A DNA stretch of 39,717 nucleotides from Collinsella aerofaciens (GTDB taxonomy: Bacteria; Actinomycetota; Coriobacteriia; Coriobacteriales; Coriobacteriaceae), in NCBI RefSeq assembly GCF_015553355.1, contig NZ_JADNGN010000019.1:1-39717 (forward strand), read 5' to 3'. The notes under the pieces were generated by a model. It was given only the letters and a program-made list of their open reading frames with translations, did no database searches and was not told the DNA's origin. This document shows positions 1 through 8,042 of this stretch, piece after piece (positions within the stretch are counted from its first letter, which is position 1; every line of letters begins with the position of its first letter). The position numbers were made by a program, and so were the translations under genes.

Positions 1-474
1 AAGCGCTTCGAGCCGCGCGCCGAGGAGCTCGCCAAGAAGTACGCCCTGGCCCCCTACACCATGTTCATCGGCTCCGGTGCCCTGTGGGGCGAGACCATCC
101 TGTTCTCGATGTGCATCCTCGAGGAGATGCAGTGGAAGCGCACCCGATACATCACCTCGGCCGACTTCTTCCACGGCACCCTCGAGCTCGTGGAGCCCGG
201 CGTCCCCGTGTTCCTGTTCATGGGCGAGGACGAGAACCGCAAGCTCGACGAGCGCGCCCGCGCGTTCCTGACCCGCGGCGTGACCGGCGACACCGACATC
301 AACATCATCGACACCGCCGAGTTCGCGATCCCCGGCCTTGACGACGAGTTCCGCGTCATCGTCTCCCCGTGGATCCTCTCCTCGCTGATCACCGATCGCC
401 TTGCCGCTTACTACGAGACGGTCACCAAGCACAACCTGAACTATCGTCGTTACTATCACCAGTTCGATTACTAA
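1..474 (+). CDS. SIS-domain sugar isomerase / deglycase, FrlB-like (5' end missing)
   Basis: The frame is open from base 1 and ends at TAA 472-474, giving the last 157 residues of a protein whose start lies before the window. The piece resembles the second SIS (phosphosugar-binding) fold of GlmS/FrlB/AgaS-type enzymes: a GSGALWGETILF stretch with the small-residue loop that binds phosphosugars, then ADFFHGTLELV, matching the conserved 'E/F-x-HG-x-E' segment of these enzymes, and a Tyr-rich tail ending RYYHQFDY. Such proteins isomerise, deaminate or deglycate phosphosugars in the cytosol. The next gene is a FrlC-like epimerase on the same strand, so a fructoselysine-type Amadori-product role is the best guess, but AgaS- or GlmS-like substrates are not excluded. 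SIS assignment is firm; FrlB is inference. Confidence 0.75.
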   Translation, partial: KRFEPRAEELAKKYALAPYTMFIGSGALWGETILFSMCILEEMQWKRTRYITSADFFHGTLELVEPGVPVFLFMGEDENRKLDERARAFLTRGVTGDTDINIIDTAEFAIPGLDDEFRVIVSPWILSSLITDRLAAYYETVTKHNLNYRRYYHQFDY

Positions 475-497
475 GAGCAAATATCGTTTGTGTAATT

Positions 498-530
498 GGG
501 CCCCGCTCCTATATGGAACGGGGCCCCGTT
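498..530 (+). terminator. GC-rich hairpin after the SIS gene
   Basis: GGGCCCCG (498-505) pairs with CGGGGCCC (519-526) around a 13-nt loop, and a short CGTTT tail follows. The 3' half also overlaps the perfect palindrome AACGGGGCCCCGTT (517-530), so two exclusive folds are possible. It lies 18 bp before the next start codon and probably acts as a terminator or partial attenuator between the two genes. Confidence 0.55.
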
Positions 531-547
531 TGGGTTGGAGAGTAATT

Positions 548-1384
548 ATGAGCTACCCCCAGCTTGCCGTTATGAATATCAGCCATCGTTATTTTGACCT
601 TGAGGAATTCTTTTCTTCGGCAGCGGCCTCGGGCTACACGTGTTGCGAGCTTTGGACCGGGGCGATGCATCTGTATGTCGATTGCCATGGATACGATTCG
701 CTCGAGCGGGTACGGGAGCTGTCGCAGCGGTATGGGGTTCGGATTGTGGGGCTTTGTCCCGAACAGAACAACCCCAAGCCGTGGAATATCGCGGCGCGCG
801 GGAATGAGGCGCGTACCCGCACGCTCGCGTACTTTAAGAACGTTGTAGATATCGCGGCGGAACTTGGAGCCGAGCAGGTCATGGTCTCGAGCGGCTGGGC
901 ATTTTTGAACGAGCCGATCGAGGACGCGTGGGGTCGCAGCGCCTCGATGCTGCGTGCGATTGCCGAGCATGCGGGAGAGCGCGGCGTGCGACTGGTGCTC
1001 GAGGCCCTACAGCCGGTTGAGTCGATGATCGTGAACTCGGCGGCCGATACGAAGCGCATGATCGAGGCAGTTGATCATCCGGCACTTAAGGCGTGTCTGG
1101 ATTTGGGCGCTATGGCGGTGGCGGGGGATACCATCGACGATTATTTCGATCTGCTTGGCGATGATGTCGCCCACGTGCATTTTGTCGATGTTGCGGCAGA
1201 TAGCACGACGCATCTTGCCTGGGGTGACGGCGACCGCGATATGCGCGCCGACCTGGATAGGCTGGTGGCGCGCGGCTATCGCGGAGTTGTTTCGGCCGAG
1301 ACCTATGACTGGCGCTATTTTGCCGACCCCGCAGCTGCCGATGCGCAGGTAATGGCAGAGTATCGTCGTGCGATTGGCGTCTAG
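548..1384 (+). CDS. FrlC-like sugar (fructoselysine-type) epimerase, xylose-isomerase-like TIM barrel
   Basis: A 278-residue protein of the sugar phosphate isomerase/epimerase (AP endonuclease 2 / xylose isomerase-like TIM barrel) family. The expected metal-binding and catalytic acids are visible in order: Glu152 (VLEALQP), Asp185 (CLDLGAM), His211 (HVHFVDV) and Glu251 (VSAETYDW). Length and the pairing with a SIS-domain gene just upstream resemble E. coli FrlC, which interconverts fructoselysine and psicoselysine before FrlD/FrlB act. ATG 548 is chosen because TTGGAG lies at the right distance and the protein then starts with the usual first beta strand (SYPQLAVMNISHRYF). No kinase or transporter of that pathway is visible here. 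The fold is secure, the substrate inferred; hydroxypyruvate isomerase or tagatose-type epimerases are alternatives. Confidence 0.72.
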   Translation: MSYPQLAVMNISHRYFDLEEFFSSAAASGYTCCELWTGAMHLYVDCHGYDSLERVRELSQRYGVRIVGLCPEQNNPKPWNIAARGNEARTRTLAYFKNVVDIAAELGAEQVMVSSGWAFLNEPIEDAWGRSASMLRAIAEHAGERGVRLVLEALQPVESMIVNSAADTKRMIEAVDHPALKACLDLGAMAVAGDTIDDYFDLLGDDVAHVHFVDVAADSTTHLAWGDGDRDMRADLDRLVARGYRGVVSAETYDWRYFADPAAADAQVMAEYRRAIGV

Positions 1385-1473
1385 GTGGGGTTGGGTTGCG
1401 ACAATCCGCTCCTATGTTTCCAAATGAATACGCCGTGAGCCGAGAGAGACGATTTTCCCCGCAAGCACTCTAG

Positions 1474-1518
1474 TATGCTAAAGTACCCAGAAGACCGGCG
1501 GAGCTATGCCGGTCTTCT
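1474..1518 (+). promoter_or_regulatory. Possible his-operon promoter and 5'-leader hairpin
   Basis: A TATGCT (1474-1479) could serve as a -10 box; I see no good -35. A perfect 11-bp hairpin, AGAAGACCGGC (1489-1499) with GCCGGTCTTCT (1508-1518) and an 8-nt loop, follows so closely that it would sit at the very 5' end of such a transcript. It has no U-run. It may be a terminator of the upstream gene, a stabilising 5' hairpin or a regulatory leader. No His-rich leader peptide and no T-box motif is visible. Confidence 0.4.
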
Positions 1519-1554
1519 GCTCTATATGAAACACAGCATGAGGAGGCTCACCAG

Positions 1555-3270
1555 ATGACGGCCACACCGTGGGGATTCCGGGACATATTGCCCGAGGAGG
1601 CTCAGGCGCGCGAGGAGATTGCGCTGACGGTGAAGGGCTGCTTCAGGGAGCATCATTACCTTCCGGTCGAGACACCGCTCCTCGAGGACAAGGGTTCGCT
1701 CGAGGAAGGCGGCCGCATTGCGGACACGCCGTTTAAGCTTTTTGACGACGACGGGCGCCTGCTAGTGGTCCGTCCCGACAACACACTGCCGATCGTGCGC
1801 CTGGTTTCGACCCGCATGCGCGCGGCCGACTTACCCCTGCGCCTTCGCTATGAGGCACCGGTGGTTCGCGAGTGCCAGCGCAATGCCGGCGGCTCGCGTC
1901 AGTTTACGCAGTTGGGCTTTGAGCTTATCGGTGTGGGCGACACCGTGGGCGATGTCGAAATTGTCTCGCTCGTGGCCGAGGCGGTGCGCAAGCTGGCGCT
2001 GCCCGATGCGCGCATTATCGCAGGTAGCGTGCGTCCGTTTAAGGAGCTGCTTGCGGCGTGCGAGGATCGCGAGCTGGCTGCCGAGGCCCTGCGCTGCGTG
2101 CACGCCAACGACTTTGTGGGCCTCGATGCCCGCGTGGCGGAATGCGCCGAGTCCGATGCCGTCAAGGCCGCCATTGGCGAGTTGCCGCGTCTGCACGGCG
2201 GTGCCGAGGTACTCGACCGCGTGGACGCGCTGCTGGAGGCCGCCGGTATCGTCGCGCCGCTGACGCGCGAGCTGCGTGCCCTGGTCGAGGGCCTGGCACC
2301 CGAGGACGCCCAGGTGCTGTCGTTCGACTTCTCTATCATGAACTCTTTCGATTACTACACGGGTCTGGTCTTTAAGGCCTATGCCGGTGGCCTACCCGAT
2401 CCGGTCGGTTCGGGTGGACGCTACGACTCCATCTTTACCGGCGCATTTGGCGACGGCATCGAGGTACCGGCGGCGGGTTTCGCCTTTTCGCTCGAACGTC
2501 TGGAGGCTGCGCACACCTCGGCCGAGGACGCTGCTTCCGATGGCGATCGCGCCGCGGGCCGTGGCGCCGAGGGTCCGCTGCGCATTGCCGTGCCCAAGGG
2601 CTCGCTCAAGGTCGACACGCTCGACGTGCTCGAGGCCGCGGGCTTGGATGTCTCGGAGCTGCGCGATCCCGGCCGTCACCTGATCGTGCGCGGCCGCGAC
2701 ACGCGTGCCGGCGAGGGTACGGTCGGCGATATCGAGTTTGTCATCGTGCGTCCCAGCGATGCGCCCGCCTTTGTGGGCTGTGGCGGTGCCGACTGCGGCA
2801 TCTGCGGTTGGGACTCGCTTATCGAGGCAGACCTCAACCTGCTGCAGCTGGTCGATCTGGGCTACGGCCTGTGCACTTTCATTGAGGCGGAGCCCGCGTG
2901 GCGCGCCGGCCAGGCCGAGCGCAACTATGCCCGTCGCGGGTCGCTTCGCGTGGCCACCAAGTATCCGCGCATCGCGAGCGCCTGGTATGCCGAGCGCGGT
3001 GTGAACGCCGATATCGTCTCGCTGCACGGTAACATTGAGCTGGGTCCCATCGTCGGCATGACCGATCGCATCGTGGATATTACCGCCACGGGCGCCACGC
3101 TGCGCGATAACGACCTCGTTATTACTGGTCGCATTATGGACTGCACGGCCCGCTTCTTTGTCAATCCGGGCGCCGCACGCCTGGATCCGCGCGTACGCAA
3201 TCTGGCCGATCGCCTGGCTGCGGCTGTTAAGGACAAGCATTTTGAGCCCGTTGCGGGCTCGGCACAATAG
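1555..3270 (+). CDS. hisZ-hisG: HisZ-HisG fusion: ATP phosphoribosyltransferase with built-in regulatory subunit
   Basis: A 571-residue protein that joins two normally separate subunits of the first histidine-pathway enzyme (ATP + PRPP to phosphoribosyl-ATP). Residues 1-318 are HisZ, a class II HisRS-like domain without aminoacylation function: motif-2-like RYEAPVVRECQRNAGGSRQF (99-117 region), FDYYTG (265-270) and GSGGRYD (285-291). Residues 320-341 are an Ala/Gly/Asp-rich linker. Residues 342-571 are a short-form HisG: RIAVPKGSL at 343-351 and the PRPP-binding loop DITATGATL at 508-516. Short HisG enzymes lack the C-terminal ACT-like regulatory domain and need HisZ for activity and histidine feedback, so fusion fixes a 1:1 ratio. 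ATG 1555 follows AGGAGG (1540-1545). It is the first gene of the his operon; hisD follows 105 bp later. Confidence 0.93.
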   Translation: MTATPWGFRDILPEEAQAREEIALTVKGCFREHHYLPVETPLLEDKGSLEEGGRIADTPFKLFDDDGRLLVVRPDNTLPIVRLVSTRMRAADLPLRLRYEAPVVRECQRNAGGSRQFTQLGFELIGVGDTVGDVEIVSLVAEAVRKLALPDARIIAGSVRPFKELLAACEDRELAAEALRCVHANDFVGLDARVAECAESDAVKAAIGELPRLHGGAEVLDRVDALLEAAGIVAPLTRELRALVEGLAPEDAQVLSFDFSIMNSFDYYTGLVFKAYAGGLPDPVGSGGRYDSIFTGAFGDGIEVPAAGFAFSLERLEAAHTSAEDAASDGDRAAGRGAEGPLRIAVPKGSLKVDTLDVLEAAGLDVSELRDPGRHLIVRGRDTRAGEGTVGDIEFVIVRPSDAPAFVGCGGADCGICGWDSLIEADLNLLQLVDLGYGLCTFIEAEPAWRAGQAERNYARRGSLRVATKYPRIASAWYAERGVNADIVSLHGNIELGPIVGMTDRIVDITATGATLRDNDLVITGRIMDCTARFFVNPGAARLDPRVRNLADRLAAAVKDKHFEPVAGSAQ

Positions 3271-3375
3271 CGCGAGCACGCACGGGCGCCCCAACGTCCG
3301 GGCGGCGGGCCGACTGGCGCCGCCGCCCGGTCTCTCGTTTTTCGAATGCAACCTCGACCGATAGGGGATACCGAT

Positions 3376-4812
3376 ATGAAGACTATCAAGCTTGCTCCCG
3401 GTGAGCGCCTCGTTACCAACCAGCTCAACCGTAAGGGCGTGCTGCCGCAAAACATCGTCGACGCCGCCCGTGATATCGTGGCCAACGTGCGCGCCAACGG
3501 TGATGCCGCGGTACGCGATTACTGCCAGCGTTTTGACGGTGTTGAGCTGCAGAGCTTCCGTCTGCCGCAAGAGCAGATCGATGCCGCGCTCGAGGGCCTC
3601 GATCCCGCTTTTGTCGCGGCGCTCGAAAAGGCTGCACGCCAGATTCGCGAGTTCCACCAGCGCGAGGTCGAGCAGAGCTGGTTTACCACGCGCCCGAACG
3701 GCACGATGCTCGGTGTTAAGGTGACCCCGCTCGCGGCGGCCGGCATCTACGTGCCGGGCGGTCGTGCGCAGTATCCCTCCACGGTGCTCATGAATGCCAT
3801 TCCCGCCAAGGTCGCCGGCGTCAAGCGCGTGGTTATGGTGACTCCGCCGCAAAAGGATGGCCTGATCAGCCCGTATACGCTTGCCGCGGCAAAGCTCGGC
3901 GGCGTGGACGAGATCTATATGGTGGGAGGCGCCCAGGCCGTGGCTGCGCTGGCATACGGTACCGAGACCATTCCGCGCGTCGACAAAATCACCGGCCCGG
4001 GCAACGCTTTTGTTGCCGCTGCCAAACAGATTGTCTCCGGCGACGTGGGTATCGATATGGTCGCCGGTCCCTCCGAGGTCTGCGTGCTGGCCGATGCTAC
4101 GGCCAAGCCCATGGTGGTCGCGGCAGACCTGATGGCTCAGGCCGAGCACGATCCACTGGCAGCCTGCTATCTGGTGACCTGCGACGAGCGGTTTGCGCGT
4201 GAGGTTGAGACGGGTATCGACATCCTGGTAGCGCAGTCGCCACGCGCCGAGATCACGCGCGCTTCGCTCGACAATGAGGGCACCATCGTGGTGGCAGCCG
4301 ACATGGCTGCCGCCGTCGAGGCGGTGAACACCGTGGCGCCCGAGCACCTGGAGCTGCACTGCAAGGACGCGATGGGCCTGCTCGGCGGCATTCGCAACGC
4401 CGGCGCCATCTTTGTGGGCGCTTGGAGCTCCGAGCCGCTCGGCGATTACGTTGCTGGTCCCAATCACACGCTGCCGACCGGCGGCACGGCCATGTTCTCC
4501 AACCCGCTTTCGGTCGAAGAGTTCGTTAAGCGCTCGAGCGTCATTTGCTATACGCCCGAGGGTCTGCTCTCCGACGCTCCCGCTACGCAGCGCCTGGCCG
4601 AGGCCGAGGGCCTGTGGGCGCACGCGCTCTCTGCCGCCCTGCGTCGTCGCGTGCTGGAGCAGGGCGAGGATGCCGTGAGTGCCGAGTCGCTGGCTGCGGC
4701 CGACCTGACCAAGGTCGCCTGGCCGGGCGACGCTGTGGCGACGGTCGCCGAGGGTGTGGACCTGGCGGCTGCAGGCTCGGATGGCGCTGGCGCGACCGGC
4801 GGGGAGGCCTAA
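3376..4812 (+). CDS. hisD: Histidinol dehydrogenase
   Basis: A 478-residue zinc enzyme that oxidises L-histidinol to L-histidine in two NAD-dependent steps, the end of the pathway. Family blocks are clear: [57 protein letters not shown] (Gln/His zinc ligands), APEHLELHC with the catalytic Glu-His pair, and [15 protein letters not shown] 3376 is preferred over the in-frame ATG at 3346: it lies just after TAGGGGATACC and matches the usual N-terminus (MKTIKL...). An Ala/Gly-rich tail of about 20 residues ([15 protein letters not shown]) extends beyond the normal C-terminus. The stop is one base before the hisC start, indicating translational coupling. Confidence 0.95.
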   Translation: MKTIKLAPGERLVTNQLNRKGVLPQNIVDAARDIVANVRANGDAAVRDYCQRFDGVELQSFRLPQEQIDAALEGLDPAFVAALEKAARQIREFHQREVEQSWFTTRPNGTMLGVKVTPLAAAGIYVPGGRAQYPSTVLMNAIPAKVAGVKRVVMVTPPQKDGLISPYTLAAAKLGGVDEIYMVGGAQAVAALAYGTETIPRVDKITGPGNAFVAAAKQIVSGDVGIDMVAGPSEVCVLADATAKPMVVAADLMAQAEHDPLAACYLVTCDERFAREVETGIDILVAQSPRAEITRASLDNEGTIVVAADMAAAVEAVNTVAPEHLELHCKDAMGLLGGIRNAGAIFVGAWSSEPLGDYVAGPNHTLPTGGTAMFSNPLSVEEFVKRSSVICYTPEGLLSDAPATQRLAEAEGLWAHALSAALRRRVLEQGEDAVSAESLAAADLTKVAWPGDAVATVAEGVDLAAAGSDGAGATGGEA

Positions 4813-4813
4813 C

Positions 4814-5929
4814 ATGGCCGAACTCACGCCGCGCATGAAGGAACTCGTCCAGCCCTACTTGGCCGGCATTGAGCCCTACGATCCTAACTTTACGCCCACG
4901 CGCATCAACCTTTCGGCCAACGAGAACACCTATCCCGTGCCGGCCGGCGTGCGCGAGGCAATCGACGCGGCTTTGGCTGCCACGCCGCTCAACCGCTACC
5001 CCGACCCCATGTCCAACGAGCTGCGCGATGAGCTTGCTGCCTGGCATGGCGTGGCGCGTGAGAATATTTGCGTGGGAAACGGCGGCGATGAGCTGCTCTA
5101 TAACTACCTGCTGGCGTTTGGCGGCGCGGGGCGGACCCTACTCAACTGCCCGCCGTGCTTTAGCGAGTATGCGTTCTTTGCATCGCTGTGCCAGACCGAG
5201 GTGCGCGACGTGTGGCGCGACCCGGCGAGCTTTGAGCTCGACCAGGCAGCCGTGCTTGCCGCGGCGCCGGAGTGCAGCCTGGCCATCGTGACTTCGCCCA
5301 ACAACCCCACGGGCGACGTGGCACCGCTCGACTTTGTCGCGGCCCTGTGCGATGCGTGCCCCGGCATGGTCATGGTCGACGAGGCCTACGTTGAGTTTGC
5401 GGACGATTCGTTTGGCGCGGCTACCACGGCGCAGGGGCTTATCGCCGAGCATCCCAACCTGGTGATTCTGCATACGCTGTCCAAGGCGTTTGGCGCCGCC
5501 GGCACGCGTCTGGGCTATGTGATCGCGGCGCCCGAGGTCATCGATGCGTTTGCGGCGATTCGCCAGATCTACTCGGTTAACGTGCTGAGCCAGGCCGCCG
5601 CGCTTGCCTGCGTACGTGCTCGCGATGCGTACGCACCCGTGGTGGCACAGGTTGCATCCGAGCGGGAGCGCGAACTGTGTGCCCTGCACGCAATGGCTGC
5701 CGAGGGTCTGCCCGTGGAGGCGTGGCCGAGCGCGGCGAACTTTGTGCTCGTGCGCACGCCGCATGCCACGCACGTGCGCGAGCGTCTGCGCGACGAGTAT
5801 TCGATTTTGGTGCGCGACTTTAGCTACGCGCCGGGGCTCGCGGACTGCCTACGCATTACCGTGGGTATCCCGCAGGAAAACGACGAGGTGCTGGCTGCGT
5901 TTGCCGCGCTGGTGAAGGAGGAGATGTAG
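4814..5929 (+). CDS. hisC: Histidinol-phosphate aminotransferase
   Basis: A 371-residue fold-type I PLP enzyme that converts imidazole-acetol phosphate plus glutamate to histidinol phosphate. Visible blocks: LSANENTYPVP near the N-terminus, GNGGDELLYNYLLAF (cofactor phosphate region), TSPNNPTGD (Asn contacts the pyridoxal ring), MVDEAYVEF (Asp to pyridine nitrogen), and HTLSKAFGAAGTRLGY with the Schiff-base Lys. The C-terminal FSYAPGLADCLRITVG contains the substrate-carboxylate Arg. ATG 4814 is one base after the hisD stop, with the Shine-Dalgarno-like GGGGAGG inside the hisD end. Its TAG stop directly abuts the hisB ATG. Confidence 0.94.
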   Translation: MAELTPRMKELVQPYLAGIEPYDPNFTPTRINLSANENTYPVPAGVREAIDAALAATPLNRYPDPMSNELRDELAAWHGVARENICVGNGGDELLYNYLLAFGGAGRTLLNCPPCFSEYAFFASLCQTEVRDVWRDPASFELDQAAVLAAAPECSLAIVTSPNNPTGDVAPLDFVAALCDACPGMVMVDEAYVEFADDSFGAATTAQGLIAEHPNLVILHTLSKAFGAAGTRLGYVIAAPEVIDAFAAIRQIYSVNVLSQAAALACVRARDAYAPVVAQVASERERELCALHAMAAEGLPVEAWPSAANFVLVRTPHATHVRERLRDEYSILVRDFSYAPGLADCLRITVGIPQENDEVLAAFAALVKEEM

Positions 5930-6517
5930 ATGGACCGCTATGCCGAGGTGACCCGCAAGACGGGTGAGACCGACATTGTCGTAAAGCTCGACCTGGACGG
6001 AAGCGGCGTGTGCGATATCTCGACCGGCGTGCCGTTTTTCGACCACATGCTCAACGCTTTTGGCCGTCATGGTCTGTTCGATCTGACGGTGCACGCGGTG
6101 GGCGACGTGGAGGTCGATGCGCACCACACCGTCGAGGACACGGGTATTGTGCTGGGCGAGGCGTTTTGCCAGGCGCTGGGAGACAAGGCGGGCATTACGC
6201 GCTTTGCCGACGCGGCGATCGCCATGGACGAGACGCTCGTGATGGCCGCCGTGGATATCTCGGGCCGCGGGCAGGCATACTGCGAGCTGCCCGTGCCGAC
6301 CGAGCGCGTGGGCAGCTTCGATACCGAGCTAGCCGTTGAGTTCTTCTACGCCTTTGCGCGCGATGCCAAGCTCACACTGCACGTGCGCGAGCTGGCGGGT
6401 GGCAACTCGCATCACATTATCGAGGCCGCCTTTAAGGCCGTGGGCCGCACGATGCGCCACGCCTGCGAGCTGGACCCCCGCGTACAGGGCATCCCCAGCA
6501 CCAAGGGCTCGCTGTAG
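5930..6517 (+). CDS. hisB: Imidazoleglycerol-phosphate dehydratase (monofunctional)
   Basis: A 195-residue manganese-dependent dehydratase that makes imidazole-acetol phosphate. The two metal-binding histidine clusters of the duplicated fold are present: FFDHMLNAFGRHG and DAHHTVEDTG in the first half, HVRELAGGNSHHIIEAAFKA in the second. The C-terminal GIPSTKGSL is typical. It has no N-terminal histidinol-phosphatase domain, unlike the bifunctional HisB of enterobacteria, so a separate phosphatase is needed (see the PHP gene at 9782-10693). The ATG begins at the base after the hisC stop, with GGAGGAG inside hisC as ribosome-binding site. Confidence 0.95.
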   Translation: MDRYAEVTRKTGETDIVVKLDLDGSGVCDISTGVPFFDHMLNAFGRHGLFDLTVHAVGDVEVDAHHTVEDTGIVLGEAFCQALGDKAGITRFADAAIAMDETLVMAAVDISGRGQAYCELPVPTERVGSFDTELAVEFFYAFARDAKLTLHVRELAGGNSHHIIEAAFKAVGRTMRHACELDPRVQGIPSTKGSL

Positions 6518-6531
6518 CTGACGGATCGCAC

Positions 6532-6573
6532 AAACCACCACAGAGGTGCCTGTCTCCTTTGTGGTGGTTTTGG
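6532..6573 (+). terminator. Intra-operon hairpin between hisB and hisH
   Basis: AAACCACCACA (6532-6542) pairs perfectly with TGTGGTGGTTT (6560-6570). Inside it GAGG/CCTT adds four more pairs, leaving a 9-nt loop, and a TTTTGG tail follows. This is one of the strongest terminator-like hairpins in the window, yet it lies in the middle of the his operon, 15 bp after the hisB stop and 24 bp before hisH. It may reduce downstream expression, mark an mRNA processing point, or be an inserted repeat. Confidence 0.6.
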
Positions 6574-6597
6574 ATGATGAGATAAGGGAGGGGTCGC

Positions 6598-7299
6598 GTG
6601 GGCGAACCGAAGATCGTGGTGGTCGACTACCACAAGGGCAACTTGTCGAGCGTTGCGCGCGGGCTTGCGCGCGCCGGTGCCGCCGCCTGCACGTCGGACG
6701 ATCCGGAGCAGATCCGCAACGCCGACGGCCTGGTCATCCCGGGCGTGGGCGCGTTTTACGACGCGGTCGCCTTTATGCGCGAGGGCGGCGAGGCGGACGC
6801 GGTGCTCGACGCCGTTGCCGCCGGAACTCCGTTGCTCGGCATCTGCCTGGGCCTTCAGTTGTTTTTTGAGCGCGGCAACGAGGGCGTTCCTGCGAGCGAG
6901 AGCGCGGTCGCCGACGGCAACGCCTCCGAGCGGGCCGGTGCCCTCTGGGTCGATGGCCTGGGTATTATGCGCGGTTCGTGCACGCGCCTGGAGTCGAGCC
7001 GCCTGAAGGTGCCGCACGTGGGCTGGGACCAGGTGCACATGACGCCCGCCGGTGCGGCCGATCCGCTGCTTACTGGTTTTGCCGAGGGTGCCAACATGTA
7101 CTTCACCCACAGCTACGCGGTGGCCGACGATTCCGATGCCGCCGATGTGCTGGCGCGCACGCACTATACGCGGAGCTTCCCGTGCATCGTGCGCCATGGC
7201 AACGTGTGGGGTTGCCAGTTCCATCCCGAGAAATCCTCCGCGCTGGGTCAGCGCATCCTTAAGAACTTCGTCAACATCGTCGAGGAGGCCGGCCGATGA
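6598..7299 (+). CDS. hisH: Imidazole glycerol phosphate synthase, glutamine amidotransferase subunit
   Basis: A 233-residue class I glutaminase that passes ammonia to HisF. The triad is visible: nucleophile Cys83 in LLGICLGLQLFF, and His209 and Glu211 in FHPEKSS. The oxyanion-strand segment VIPGVGAF (47-53) is also standard. The start is GTG 6598, after GGGAGGGG, and gives the canonical start of the first strand (KIVVVDYHKGNL). The last codons overlap hisA by four bases (ATGA), which indicates coupled translation. A loop of about 20 residues after the nucleophile elbow (ASESAVADGNASERAGA) is longer than I expect for HisH. Confidence 0.94.
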   Translation: MGEPKIVVVDYHKGNLSSVARGLARAGAAACTSDDPEQIRNADGLVIPGVGAFYDAVAFMREGGEADAVLDAVAAGTPLLGICLGLQLFFERGNEGVPASESAVADGNASERAGALWVDGLGIMRGSCTRLESSRLKVPHVGWDQVHMTPAGAADPLLTGFAEGANMYFTHSYAVADDSDAADVLARTHYTRSFPCIVRHGNVWGCQFHPEKSSALGQRILKNFVNIVEEAGR

Positions 7300-8039
7300 T
7301 CCTGTTTCCCGCAATCGATCTGATCGGCGGCAAGGTCGTGCGCCTGGAGCGCGGCGACCGGAGTCGCTGCAAGGTATATTCCGACGACCCCGTGGCCGTT
7401 GCTCGCTCGTTTGCCGAGCAGGGCGCAAGCTGGGTGCACGTCGTCGACCTGTCCGCTGCCTTTGGCGAGGACGAGGACACATGCGCTGCCAACTCGGCGG
7501 CGATTAAGGCCATCTGCGGCGTCAACGGTCTGTCCGTGGACGTGGGCGGCGGCGTCCGCTCGCTCGCGCGCATCGACGAGTTGGCCGGCTACGGTGCGCG
7601 CCGCATCGCACTAGGCACGGTGCTCGTGACCGAGCCGGGTTTTGCCGAGGTGGCGGCCCAAGGCTTTGGCGAGCTGTTGGTGGCAGATATTGCCGCACGC
7701 GACGGCCAGGTCAAGGTGAACGGCTGGCGTGACGGCGCGGGCGTGGCGCTCGACGACGCCGTGGCGCAGCTTTCCGAGCTGGGTTTTAAGCATCTGGTGT
7801 ATACCGACATTGCGCGCGATGGCATGCAGGCGGGCATCGATGTGGCGGCGTATCGCCATGTGGCCGAGGTCGCGGGCTTTCCCGTCGTGGCATCGGGTGG
7901 CATCTCGACGCTCGACGACATCCGCGCGCTGGCCGCAGTGCGTGAGGGCGCGATTGAAGGTGCCATTACCGGTCGCGCGCTCTACGAGGGCAACTTTACG
8001 CTGGTACAGGCGCTGACCGCCGCCCGAGGGGAGGAGTAG
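7296..8039 (+). CDS. hisA: ProFAR isomerase (phosphoribosylformimino-AICAR-P isomerase)
   Basis: A 247-residue (beta/alpha)8-barrel enzyme performing the Amadori rearrangement of ProFAR to PRFAR. The catalytic Asp of the first strand is in PAIDLIGGKVVRL and the second one in YTDIARDGMQAG. Phosphate-binding segments VGGGVRS and ASGGIS are present, reflecting the half-barrel repeat shared with HisF. It could also act as PriA (the TrpF activity of some actinobacteria), but the sequence alone does not decide this. It overlaps the end of hisH by ATGA, and hisF starts three bases after its stop. Confidence 0.93.
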   Translation: MILFPAIDLIGGKVVRLERGDRSRCKVYSDDPVAVARSFAEQGASWVHVVDLSAAFGEDEDTCAANSAAIKAICGVNGLSVDVGGGVRSLARIDELAGYGARRIALGTVLVTEPGFAEVAAQGFGELLVADIAARDGQVKVNGWRDGAGVALDDAVAQLSELGFKHLVYTDIARDGMQAGIDVAAYRHVAEVAGFPVVASGGISTLDDIRALAAVREGAIEGAITGRALYEGNFTLVQALTAARGEE

Positions 8040-8042
8040 CCC

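Noticed and set aside
1385-1554. A T-box or histidine-rich leader peptide for the his operon
   Set aside because: No T-box antiterminator sequence is visible, and the short leader frame has one His codon only.
2392-4836. An open frame of 814 codons on the minus strand, antisense to hisZ-hisG and hisD
   Set aside because: It is a shadow of GC-biased codon use; the plus strand carries two complete, clearly homologous enzymes here and the minus frame has no recognisable domain.
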